Source: Plantago major (taxonomy: Eukaryota > Streptophyta > Magnoliopsida > Lamiales > Plantaginaceae). Taken from it: 64,000 nt of DNA. Shown here piece after piece: positions 12,696 to 23,500 of the stretch. The stretch spans positions 83,728,877 to 83,792,876 of the forward strand of contig CM048840.1 of assembly GCA_026545765.1 (NCBI GenBank), in the 5' to 3' direction. How positions within the stretch are numbered: position 1 is the first letter of the stretch; each line of letters starts with the position of its first letter. A program made the translations under genes and the position numbers. Under the pieces are notes generated by a model. It saw only the letters and a program-made list of their open reading frames with translations, did no database searches and was not told the origin of the DNA.

Positions 12696-13490
12696 CATGG
12701 TCAGTTCTGATTACAGATACCTTGTCATTTTTCATGACTTCAAGCTTATTCAGCAAGTTGGGTATCTCAACCCTTGCATCAGATTTTTGTTTGAGAAATA
12801 CAACCCAAGTGAATCTTGAGTAATCATCAACAACAACCAGACCATACTTCTTTCCTACATAGCTAGTTACAGAGGATTCAAAAAGATCCATATGTAACAT
12901 TTGCAGTGGTCTTTCACTGGAGTGTCTAGTTTTAGACTTGAAAGATGTTTTGGATTGTTTTCCCATTTTGCAAGCTGAGCATATACCATCTTTTCTATAT
13001 ACCATTTTGGGTAAACCAACCACCAATTCTTTCTTGGCTAGCTTGTTCAGAGTTTTGAAGTTTAAGTGACTCATTCTTTTATGCCATAGCCAGTTTTCTT
13101 CAGTGTGGCCAGATTGACTCACCATGAGACATTCATCAGTTGTGGCAGATGCCCAGTCAGCAACGTAAAGATTTCCTTTTCGCCTAGCAACTAAGACTGT
13201 CTTCTTTGACTCATTGTCAATTACTTTGCATAGTTTTGACTTGATCTTGACAGTGTACCCTTTGTCTACTAATTGACTCATGCTTAGTAGATTATATTTC
13301 AATCCCTTTACATGTAGTACTTCAGAGATTGTAAGGGCTCCAAACTTCAGATTGCCAAATCCTATGGTTAGATTTTCATCTACTCCAGCAAACCTAATAA
13401 TTGGTCCTTTATCGCATTTTCTGTAGTTAATCAGATTTTCTTTGTCTCCTGTCATGTGCTTCCCACAACCACTATCAAAATGCCACTTCT
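12696..13490 (-). pseudogene. protease / integrase part of element B
   Basis: Shows the protease-region MTGDKENL segment, a GAG-pre-integrase segment (WLWHKRMSHLNFKTL), the integrase zinc-binding part (CSACKMGKQSK) and the start of the integrase core (LHMDLFESSVTSY). It ends where element A is inserted. It is very close to the matching part of A, which places both in one lineage. Confidence 0.85.
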
Positions 13491-13730
13491 GGTTCTTCCT
13501 CAGAGTGTTCTACACAAAACAGGAAACAAGGAGTTAGGCTCTCATTCCAACAATGGAACCTTCTGGACAAAAGAATCTCCCTGTAGGAATCCATTTCTGA
13601 ATAAACTTCCTTGGGATATTCTTTTGTCTTGTTGGAACATAAGGAGGAATTTTAGGTAAATGATTGGTATCATTATCATTTAAAGCTATCTTCCTTCTTG
13701 GTGTGTTCCTTGGTGCTCCTCGTGGTGCTT

Positions 13731-16074
13731 TCAGATACCTGTCAGATTGCTAAGTCTGCTTTTCAGCAAACTTAGCTTTCCTGGCCAGACTTCTTCTAGC
13801 CAGCATTGAGTGGTCGAACTCGTTTCTTTCTTCCACTTCTGATGATTGCTATGCGCAATCCTGGCTTTCATCCATCGTTCTTGCTCTTGTTTATACTCAC
13901 GAGCGAGTTGTTTCCCGATGGCTTTATTGCCAATGCCATTTTGAGCACCTGGTTCTGTCTGAGTTCTCTTCTCAGCAGCTTTGCTAGTCTCTGGAACGTC
14001 TTTCTTTCCAGAAAACGTGATGTTGGAAAATTTGCCTGCTCCTGCAATTTTTCCTTTCTGAGAGACATAGCACTGTGGGTGATTACACTTTTCAGTGTTA
14101 TGTTTCTTTACAGAAACATTCCCAACAGTTTTCTTTTGGACTTGTTGTTCCCACAAAGGGTTGGTCGCAAATGCCTTTCCTTTGTCAACAACCTTAGCTT
14201 TCTGACCAATGCTATATGTTATTTGGGAACCATCTTGCTGAGCACTAACAAATGTTATTCTTTCGTCACTCTTATTCAGAGTGGTAGAACTATTTGTTTC
14301 TGTGTCCAACCCAAGTCCTCCCTTTTCTGAAGGATCTCTTAAATAAGAGTGTACTTCAGTAAGAGTGTCACAAGCTTTGGCATAGGATTGAAAAGATAGT
14401 TCTTTCTTCTTGAGTTCCTCATTTTCAGAAAGAAGATCTTTATTTTCCTTTTGGAGTATATCCATTGCCTTTCTGTGTAACTTCTCTGTTTCAGATATCT
14501 GTGCTTTGAGAAATGCATTTTCAACATCCTTTTTCTCAGATATCTTGAGTAATTGTGAGTTTTCCTTCTCAAGAGAATTCTTTTCTTCTTCAAGAATATC
14601 GGCTCTAGATCGGATCATTTGAAATTCTCTTTTGTAGAGATCAAGTTCTCTTCTGAAATATTCTGAATCTCTGATTTCTTCCTCATCACTCTCATAAGTT
14701 ATGAATTGAGAGATGTTTGTTACCTCACCTGCCATTAGGCAGGGCTCAATGTTGGAGCAATCTGGATAGATCTCCTCAGCAACCCCGCATAATTCCCTTT
14801 TCTTTTGACCAAAGTCAACTAATTCATGAGTGATGCCACATAATTCTGGAGAAGGTAATTTGGTGTCATCTGAGTCTTCTTCCTCAGATTCTGACTCAAT
14901 ATCAAGAGTCCAGTTGGATTTGAATCTTTTTCCTTTCTTCAGTGAGCATAGCTCTCCGAACTCTCTTGAAGTTTCTTCTATCTTTCTTGTCACCTGTCTT
15001 TAGCTTATTGAAAACAGGGCAATCTCTTTTAAAATGACCAGGTTTCTGACAATAGAAACAGATATCGTTTCCGATTTCTGCTTCCTCAGTACTAGATGCT
15101 TGATGAGCCGGCTTGTTCAGCGAGCTTGACAGCTGCATATTTTTGTACTGGTGATACTTTGAGCCTAGATGCTTTTTCAGCTTCTCTTTGGCTTTTCTTC
15201 TCTCAATCTCCCGACTGACATATTTTCTCATTTGCTTTACAACAAGAGCATCTTCCTCAATCATTTCCTTGGTATCCTTCTTTTCAGAAGTACCTTGTGT
15301 TACTAAAGCAACATTGTGAACTTTCTCAACAATTGTTTGTTCTCTCTGCGTAGTTTCATAGTTGACAGTAGCTAAGTGGGAAAAGAATTCTACTGGAGTG
15401 ATATTTGGCATTCCTTGGTTGAAATAAAAATACTGAGTGTGTTCCCAGTTTTGATTCAAGCTTCTCACTATAGTCTTCACCTTTTTAGAGTTAGAGTATC
15501 TCTCACTTTCACCAAGTGCAACCATTTCACTCATCAATGTTGTGAACCGAAAATCTAGTTCTTCAAGAGTCTCTGTGGGACCTTGTTTAAAGTTTTGGAA
15601 TTTGAGCTTCAAAACATCGAACTTATTTTCCTTTGTTTTCTCAGTGCCAGCATAGATTTCCTCAATCAGTTGCCAGGCCACTTTCGCCGTTTTTGCACCC
15701 CACAGTTTACACTGTATGTGCTCTGGAGTGGAACGTATGATGATATTGCGAGCCTGACCATCCAGTCGATTTCTCTTGGCATCTTCTGACGTCCAGAGCT
15801 CTCTGGGCTTTGGCTCGTAAATAACTTGACCAGTAAGTCTTCCACTGGTTGAAGCACCTGTTTGTGAGGAACCACCACTTGGTTCTTCATCAGTGGGAAC
15901 TCTGTCTCTACCATTAGAAACCTCCATGACCTGCTTGAGTTGTTGAATGACTATGGGGCCATTCTTTATTACTTCGATCATTTCATCACTGATGGCTTCT
16001 AGGTGGAGCATCATGTTGTTCTTCCATTTCTCATAATTCTCTGGCTTGAGAATTGGAGCATCACTTAAAGACAT
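13731..16074 (-). pseudogene. gag and linker of element B
   Basis: Starts at MSLSDAPILKPENYEKW, the copia gag N-terminal motif (Y-x-x-W). It continues through the conserved gag core (about 15,400-15,900, LDFRFTTLMSEM) to a CCHC knuckle (CFYCQKPGHFKRDCP, about 15,010-15,060), an acidic segment ending ELCGITHELVDFG, a CLMA motif typical of Sirevirus linkers, and a coiled-coil linker (about 14,340-14,640). This is the best-preserved gag in the left block, though it is not free of breaks. A gag of this type would assemble the virus-like particle in the cytoplasm. Confidence 0.85.
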
Positions 16075-16178
16075 CCTGCAGCAAACACACTAAACAGACA
16101 AATCAAGTGTAGGTGAAAAGCAGTTAGTGGGCACTTATCTGGGATCTAGGTTCAGTGCAGAAGGCTTGGGAACCTCCT

Positions 16179-16190
16179 GCTCTGATACCA
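16179..16190 (-). other. Primer-binding site of element B (initiator tRNA-Met)
   Basis: TGGTATCAGAGC on the minus strand, two bases inside the LTR, the same arrangement as in A and C. Confidence 0.9.
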
Positions 16191-16192
16191 CT

Positions 16193-17831
16193 TGTTGGTC
16201 CAGATAACGGCAAAGGGAAAAGACTTGGGGGGGGGGGGGTGAATAGTCTTTTACAACTTTTGTCGATAAACAAAAACAAAATTTCTCAGATATCTGATAC
16301 TTAATTTCAGAGAGCGGAAGACTTTTCTGTGATAAGTGCACGTGCTCAACAAGATATGTGTAAATACTCAGCAAGGTAAATAAAGCAAGTAATAAATTGC
16401 AGAAAGTAAATAACATTGATCTTTATAGTGGTATCTGAAGGTGGCGTAATCCTTCAACTAATCCACTTCGGCCTTTCTCAGACCTAGAATCCACTAAGAA
16501 AGATAATTAAGTTCACCTTACAAATATCTTCTCTCGATTCCTAAATACACTAGGTTCCCAACCAAGTGTTCCCCCTGAGTTATTCCCCGGCTTTCTCAGC
16601 CAAGTACTTCCTATACTCAGAAACCTTTAAGCTATTCCTTAGTTTCCCAAACTAAGTACTTCCTATGCTCAGTAACCTTGGAGTTATTTCTTAGTTTCCC
16701 AAACTAAGTACTTCCTGTACTCCACGCCGTTTAAGGTGTTGGTTAAGGTAGTTTGTCAGGTTTTGATAGATTAATAACTTCTACAGTTATGTAATACTAC
16801 CTTCTTGAACAAGAGTCACTTAACACACTTCACAATGTGTGGTGATATGTTCTTTTACTGACCCAAGTCTATGATAAATGTTCTAGAGAATGAATCTCAG
16901 ATACTTGATCTTTTGATTCAACTCCTTCACAGATAGCAATGCTTGTTAAGGATCAGGACACTTAGAACTTTCGTGCTACTTAGAATTCAAGAGCTTAGTC
17001 GCAACTGTAAGCTGAAGAATAAGTAGATGGAAGACTTGTATGCTTGAGAGAAAAATACCACTAGTTGTATTCTCAGAGAGGCTTGGTATTTTCAGTGAGT
17101 TCAGTGTGTATGTTTTGTGTGTGTTTTTTTCAAGCATTCTAAGTGATGATATTTATAGTTGAAAATCATGCCGTTTGAATAGTATCCGTTAGGCTTAATA
17201 AAATTCAAACTATTGATATCTGAAAATAGTACTACAGAAGACGTTGTCTCTTTTCAGAGATTTCCTCTTTTGTTCAGATGTCTCTGTCTGTGCATTTATT
17301 GCATTGTACTATTTTTGTCCAGTAGTGCCAACGGAACTATGCACGCTTTCTGAGCATTGCATGTCCCTTTCCAGAGACCTTCTCATCTCCAGATACCTGT
17401 TGAAACATTGTTTCCCAGAAACATAGTTTTATCCAGGGTATCTGAGTGTAGATATCTGTGGACACTTTTCCTCGTTCAGAAACCTTGCATACTCAGATAT
17501 CTTTTTGCAAAACTTGTTTATTGAATAACACTTGTTTATTCAAGATATCTGGACATAGATATCTGATGACCTTTGTCTTCAGCAATCTTGTGCAGTCTTT
17601 AAATCTTTAAATCTGTTGAACTTTCCTGCTGAATGCCTTCTTCTTGGTCTTCTTCAAAGATATAAAAATTACATTCAGAGACCTAACATCCTATACAAGA
17701 TTTTCTAGACTAACATACTTAGTGATTTTCCTCTTTTACAGTGTTCAAGTGAACCAAGAGTACTAACCACCTTTTTGTGCTAAGATAAGTCATTAGGTTG
17801 CTGATCAAAATCTAAACAGATATTCCTAACA
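16193..17831 (-). repeat. 5' LTR of element B (about 1.64 kb)
   Basis: Bounded by TGTTAGG (outer) and CCAACA (inner) on the transcribed strand. It has a TATA box (17,150-17,157), the sense poly-C run near 16,228-16,240 and five AGATATCT palindromes (16,288; 17,450; 17,495; 17,543; 17,557). It has no TGTTGGGAAATT array at its outer end, which separates it from A and C. The partner LTR is off-window. Confidence 0.87.
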
Positions 17832-18166
17832 CATTCTTATCGATCCAGTTTCTTTGAATTTTGATTATGTACCAGAGGAAAATATTGAGGCGGGCATGGT
17901 TGCAAGCCGTCGGAGAAAGGAGCCCGAAGTAGGTACACCAGTTGATGTGTTGGATGTACAAGTTTTACCCCCCTCAAAAGAAGAAAAAGCTAGTAAGAGA
18001 GGTCACAAGGACAAAGTTGGAAGCTCAGTCAAGGCGTCGAATCGTTCGAATCCACAACACCCGCACGGGCTGAAGTCCCTCATTGGTGATGAGGAGATTA
18101 TTGCAGATGAGGCCTCGAAACCCCTCGAGGTTCAAATGGGGCGCATGTGTCCACTTTCTTGAATAG

Positions 18167-18240
18167 GTGAGTTGAAATAAATTTCAAACTAGTTTTTTGC
18201 TTCCAAATTTGTATCTAATGCTATTCGTTTCGAGTGCAGG
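18167..18240 (+). other. Intron-like gap in the antisense gene
   Basis: A 74-bp AT-rich stretch beginning GTGAGTT and ending in a pyrimidine-rich tract with TGCAG, between two coding-like segments of the antisense frame. Because this gene is antisense to the element's genomic RNA, splicing would not remove the gap during retrotransposition. Confidence 0.5.
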
Positions 18241-18385
18241 CTATGAATCAACACTTCAGGATAGTGAGGACAACAGAGGGATTGTACGAAGAGGTCCACA
18301 CTCTTAGTGAGAGAAATGTGAAGCTCGAAAATTTGGTGAATTCCGAGAGGGCTGAAAAGGAGAACGCCTTAGGTGAGGCTGATAA

Positions 18386-18390
18386 GGCTC
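18386..18390. other. Target-site duplication of element C, left copy
   Basis: GGCTC directly before the left LTR; the same five bases follow the right LTR at 28,135-28,139. Five bp is the usual copia duplication length, and the match confirms that C is a single complete insertion. Confidence 0.93.
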
Positions 18391-20141
18391 TGTTGGTCCA
18401 GATAACGGCAAAGTAAAAGACTAGAGGGGGGGGGGGTGAATAGTCTTTTAAAACTTTTGTCGATAAAAACTATTTCTCAGATATCTGAATAGATATCTGA
18501 TACTTAGAATCAGAGCGCGGAAGACTTAATATACATAAGTGCAGAAACAGTTAAAGTGTGTGTGTGTGTTGCTGAAATGTAAATACAGAAAGGTAAATAA
18601 CACAACAAGTATAGTGGTATCTGGAGGTGGCCTAATCCTCCAACTAATCCACTTCGGTCTTCCAGAGACCTAGAATTCACTAGAATAGATAATTGAGTTC
18701 TCCTTACAAAAATCCTATTCTAAGATTCCTTTAAACAAATGGTTCACAACCAAATGTTCCCCCTGAGTTGTTCCCCGGCTTTCACAGCCAAGTACTTCCT
18801 GTACTCAGAAACCTTTTTGAGTTATTCCCTAGCTTCCCAAGCTAAGTACTTCCTATACTCAATAACCTTGGAGTTATTCCTTAGTTTCCCAAATCAAGTA
18901 CTTCCTATACTCCGGTAACCTTGGAGTTATTCCCTGATTTTTCAAACTAAGTACTTCCTGTACTCCACGCCAGTTATGGTGTTGGTTTTGGTTTGAGTTG
19001 TCAGATGAGCTTCTTTAATAACTTATTCAGTTATTCAGATAGCTCTGTGAATCAAGTATACTTAATACACTTTTCAATGTATAGTATCTTGTTCTTTTTA
19101 CTGACCCAAGTCTTAGATAAATGTTCAAGAGAATGAATCTCAGATACTTGATCTTTCGTTTCAACTCTTTCAAAGATAGCTGAGCTTGTTTAGGATCAGG
19201 ACACTTAGAACTTCAGTGTTACTCAAGATCAAAAGCTTTGGTCGCAACAGAAAGCTTTGAGGATAAGTAAGTTGCTTTTAGAGAGTAAGATGTTCAGCGT
19301 TTTTATGCAGTTCAAGGTGTGTCTTGTGTATCTCTTCAAGCAGTCTAAGTGTTGATATTTATAGATGAATTTGAGTGTCGTTTGAATAGTATCCGTTAGG
19401 CTCAAATTCAAACTATTGATATCTGTGTATAGTATCAGAGGTTTGTCTTCTTCTTGAATGCCGTTGCTTTTATTCGACATCTCTGTCCGTGCATTAAATG
19501 CATTGTACTATACTTTTGTCCTCAGAGTGCCAACGAACTATGCTTTGTATCAGAGACTAGTGTTATCTGATTCTTTGCACGTCCTTATCTTCAATCTTCA
19601 GATACCACTTTTATTGAAACAACTTTGTTTGCAATATATATATTTCTTTTTCAGAAATGTGGTTAATGCTCAAGGTATCTGAGAATAGATATCTGTGGAC
19701 ACTTTCCTTGTTTTCAAATAGGCCTTTTATTTCTCATATATCTCTTGTGACACAGTTTGTTTAAAACTATTCGTGTCTTCAAGATATCTAGCTAAGGTAT
19801 CTGAAAAACAGTTTCAGTAATCTTGTGCAGTTTCTTCAAGTCTTCAATGTCGTTGAGCTTGTTCTGCTTGGATGTCTTCTTCTTGGTCTTCTCTTCATAA
19901 AATAAAAATTACATTTTGAGACATAACATCCTATACAAGATTAGCTAGACTATCATACTTAGTGAGTTTCCTCTTTTACAATGTTCAAGTGAACCAAGAG
20001 TACTAATCACCTTTCTGAGACTAAGATAAGTCATCATGTTGCTGATCAAAATCCAAATAGATATTTCTAACAAAATATCTAACAAATTTCCTAACAAATT
20101 TCCCAACAAATTTCCCAAATTTCCCAACAAATTTCCCAACA
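18391..20141 (-). repeat. 3' LTR of element C
   Basis: 1,751 bp, TG...CA. Four AGATATCT words (18,479; 18,491; 19,687; 19,782), a TATA box at 19,356-19,363 and a tandem TGTTGGGAAATT-type array at the internal side (about 20,073-20,141). Nearly identical to the right LTR. Confidence 0.94.
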
Positions 20142-20157
20142 AATTTCCCCCTTTTTG
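20142..20157 (-). other. Polypurine tract of element C
   Basis: AAAAAGGGGGAAATT on the minus strand directly before the 3' LTR, the plus-strand primer site for reverse transcription. It ends in GGGAAATT, which repeats the sequence at the start of the LTR itself. Confidence 0.85.
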
Positions 20158-20523
20158 ATCAGTCAACGATGACTATCTTACCTATTACAAATCTGGATGA
20201 GTGAACAATTCAACACTTAATCTTTTCTTAAGATCTTCAATTTATTTAATTAAGTGCAGAAAGTAAACATCAACCAAATCACAAGGTGTGATCTTTGCTG
20301 ACAAGTTATCTTTTATAGAATACTATCTGAGAGTAAGTTCTTCAGATAAGTTATAAAGAGAGATTACAGATAACTTCAATACATAGAACAAGTTTGGCTC
20401 AGTCAGCAAAAATACAAAAACTACATAGTAAATTAGGACAACAGGAGTAACCAAGCTCCAAGTAAACATCCTAAAAGAACTAGTCTTCAAGTCTTCAACT
20501 CTTCAAGTCTTCAACAAATAGTT

Positions 20524-23500
20524 CTATGGATCAGTCTGCAAATTTCCTATCTCCAAACCTTTTGATGTCATCAGAATAGTCATAGAGAAGAGTTCTGACG
20601 AGCATTTCTGTGTCTCTGGCAAATCCACAGACCTCTTTGTAGGTTTTGGTAGGATTTTTCTTGACAAAATGCTTGACCCACAGATACTTTCCCCACTTCC
20701 AGGCATGCTCTATTCTGATATCTGAAAGCTTGAAGTATTCGTAGATAATCCTCAGATATCTGATGTCACCTTGTATTAATCTTCAGTTAGATAGAACGAT
20801 TCATAGGGTTCTACAGCGAGTCTTGCTCTTGTGCCTGTTCCTGTGATATTCAGAATTCTGTGCACATCATCTGGCTTTCCATATGGACATTCATCAGAGA
20901 GGTCCTTTCTCATGGCTTCAGTTCTCTTGACAACTTCAAAATCCAACCAGGCTTTAATGTGATTGGTGTTGATCAAGGTTGGCTTATCTTTTCTCCATGC
21001 CATAAGTTGTTTATGGATTGGTTCTAGAAATCTTGAATTTACCAATAGATGCTTAAGTTCCAGAATCCAATAGCCATTTTTCTGATTGATGCACTCAGAG
21101 CGGAGGAATCATTGTCATACTTCACATACTCTATTTTGGCTTCTTCTGGCCTGAGTGGAAGTTGACTTTGTCTTTGCTCAGCTCTCAGTCTGTTCCTTCT
21201 TTGTCTTGAATTCTCTTTGGGGTTGTTGCTTGAAGAACCACCCTGGATAGACTTGGTATTTCCAGAGGGTGTTTTAGCTGCTAGGGGCTTTGCAGCTATG
21301 GGCTCAGTTAGGCTTGCAATTTTCCTTTTCTTGTGAAGAGGAGCTTCATCTTCATCAGTTTCCTCATCATCATCAAGATTAAATCTTGGAGAGTTTTACA
21401 GCCTTCTTCATTGCCCAGGTACTTGATTTGACCTTCTTCTTCTTCTTCAGAAAATTCATTAATCCCTTTAACTTGTCTTCTCCTTGGAGCCTTGGTACTC
21501 CTTGGAGGTTTCTGTGCCATGGCCCTTGTTATCATTTTAGTTCCTTCAGTGGGTTTCTGGGAAGCAGCTACTATTTGCAAAGCAGCTTGGCTTGAGGAGG
21601 GTTCATTGATTCTGAGTGGTGGCTGGGAAGTTTTCATGTTTCTTCTTCCTTTCTGAGCCGTACCAGCTCCAGATTTCTTCTTGTTTTCTTCTCCTTCTTC
21701 CCATTCCCCCTGACTTTGAGGTCCAGATTTGTACACTCTTTCCCCCTTAGTCATTGTTGGCTGACTCAGTCTCATAAAGGAATCTGAGAGAGACTCAAAA
21801 TGTCCTTGTAAGAGATTGTAGGCAATGACCAACTTCTGAAGTTCGGCTTTGAGCTCCTGATTTTGCTTGATAAGTCCATTGTCCTTATCAGTGAGCTCTG
21901 CCAATGGGCCTAGGATGGCATCTGCTTTTCCAACAGTGTAACTTGCCTCTTGGAAGGCTTTTTCAGCTAAAGACGCATCATCGTCCCTTATCATTCCCAG
22001 ATCTTTCTGAGAAATGACTATGCTAGTTGTACTCTGAGTGATGAGCTCAGTGAACTTTTTCATTTCAGAGGGGACGGAAGCAATTACTTCCTCGTTCTGT
22101 GAAGACATCTCCTTGTTCAGATGAGCCAGTACTTGGTACCTGTTCATGTATTCATTGGAGTGGACATTTGGCAGTTTGCTGAATATTGTAGGAGCAATCA
22201 GCTTCCTTTTCAAGTGAGAAACCGCTAAATGTTCATTGCGGTGTTCTGCCAAAGTCTTGTCTTCTTCATCATCTGAGTAATCATCCCAGTGATCTTCATC
22301 CTCTTGGACATTTTCATCGATTGTATCGAGTCCAGCAACCATTTCAGAGATTGGTTTCTTCCCTTTCTGGGAGGAGGATGGTACTTCTTTTGAAGATGAT
22401 GCAGCCTTAGCATCATGCTTGACTTCAGATACTTCTTCATTATCGAGTTCTTTGGTGATGTCATGCACAGCATCCCGTAGCTCTTTAACCTCAGAGTAAG
22501 CAATCATTTCTTGTAAGTATTGATCTTGTAGTTGATCAAGCTTGTCTCTGGATTTAGCTATTTGATCTTCCAGTTGAAGATGGAGCTGTTGTTCTTCTTC
22601 CAACAGTTGTCTGAGTTGAGCAGATCTGGTTTGAGTGTTTAATATTTTCTGATTGGTTTCTTCAGAAAGCTCAACTACTTGTTCAGTAGTAACTGGGTGT
22701 TGGTTAGAAGATGGATGAGTAGATTTCTGAGGAGATGGAGACGGATATTTCTGTGAAGTCTTCTCAGTGTGCTTTTCAGCAGCTGAGGCATCATTTCTTA
22801 GCGAAATTCCTCCGGTCCCTGGTGCAGGGGCATCATCATCATCCGTTTTATCTGTGTCATCCTTTTGGTGATGGTCAGTGTGAGGTTCATCGAATTCATT
22901 TTCGTTTATCTCTTCCTCCTCATCATCTTCAGATACAAGATTGATCACTTCAGGAATAGTGATCTTCTGCCCATTAACCTCTTCTTGTTCAGAAGGTATA
23001 AATTGCAGAGTTTGGGGCAGGACTGGCTTAAATGCCATTTGTAATCTTGTCTGACCATCTGCCTGTTCAAAGGCTTGTATCAAACTGTGCGCCACTTCTC
23101 TGGAGAAATCCTTATGCAATAGAGTCGCAACTGTGTACTGTTCGGTAGGGAACATTGCATGGATGTATGTCTCCAAGTCAAGAGCTCGTGCTCGTCTGTT
23201 TGGTTGATCTGTGATTCTCAATATTTCAGAGAGATCAGAGCACCTTAACCTTTGCCATTTCTTGAAGCATTTAATGTGCTTTGGCAGGGTGTGAGCTTTG
23301 AAGAAGGGAAGTAGGTCCCTTGTCTCAACATTGGGAGCCTGCTCGGCACTTGTTTGAGCCTGAAAGAAAGAGTTTTGAGTGAGCTTCAAAACTTTTATAG
23401 ATATCTGAGGAGAAGTGTAGTTTAGTTTCTGAGTTACCTGAGTAAGTACTTCAGGCTCAGAGACTTGTTCTACTGAGACAATTGGTGTCTCAGATATCTT

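Larger units (their letters stand above)
12696..17831 (-). mobile_element. Element B: Sirevirus-like copia, cut by element A
   Basis: Order on the minus strand: LTR (16,193-17,831), tRNA-Met primer site, gag, linker, protease, and integrase up to the point where element A sits. The rest lies beyond A and off-window. Its LTR is clearly related to those of A and C but differs along its length, including at the outer end (TGTTAGGAATATC), so B belongs to a sister subfamily. B is older than A, which sits inside it. It is inserted in the Tat-like gypsy element. A few breaks are present. Confidence 0.88.

Noticed and set aside
13806-14330. 174-codon plus-strand frame
   Set aside because: It is the complement of the gag linker of element B. 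The minus strand has the recognisable copia motifs, so this is a shadow.
20073-20141. Short Gly-Asn-Leu-Leu repeat protein
   Set aside because: It arises from the tandem 12-bp unit at the LTR edge read in one frame. It is non-coding LTR sequence.
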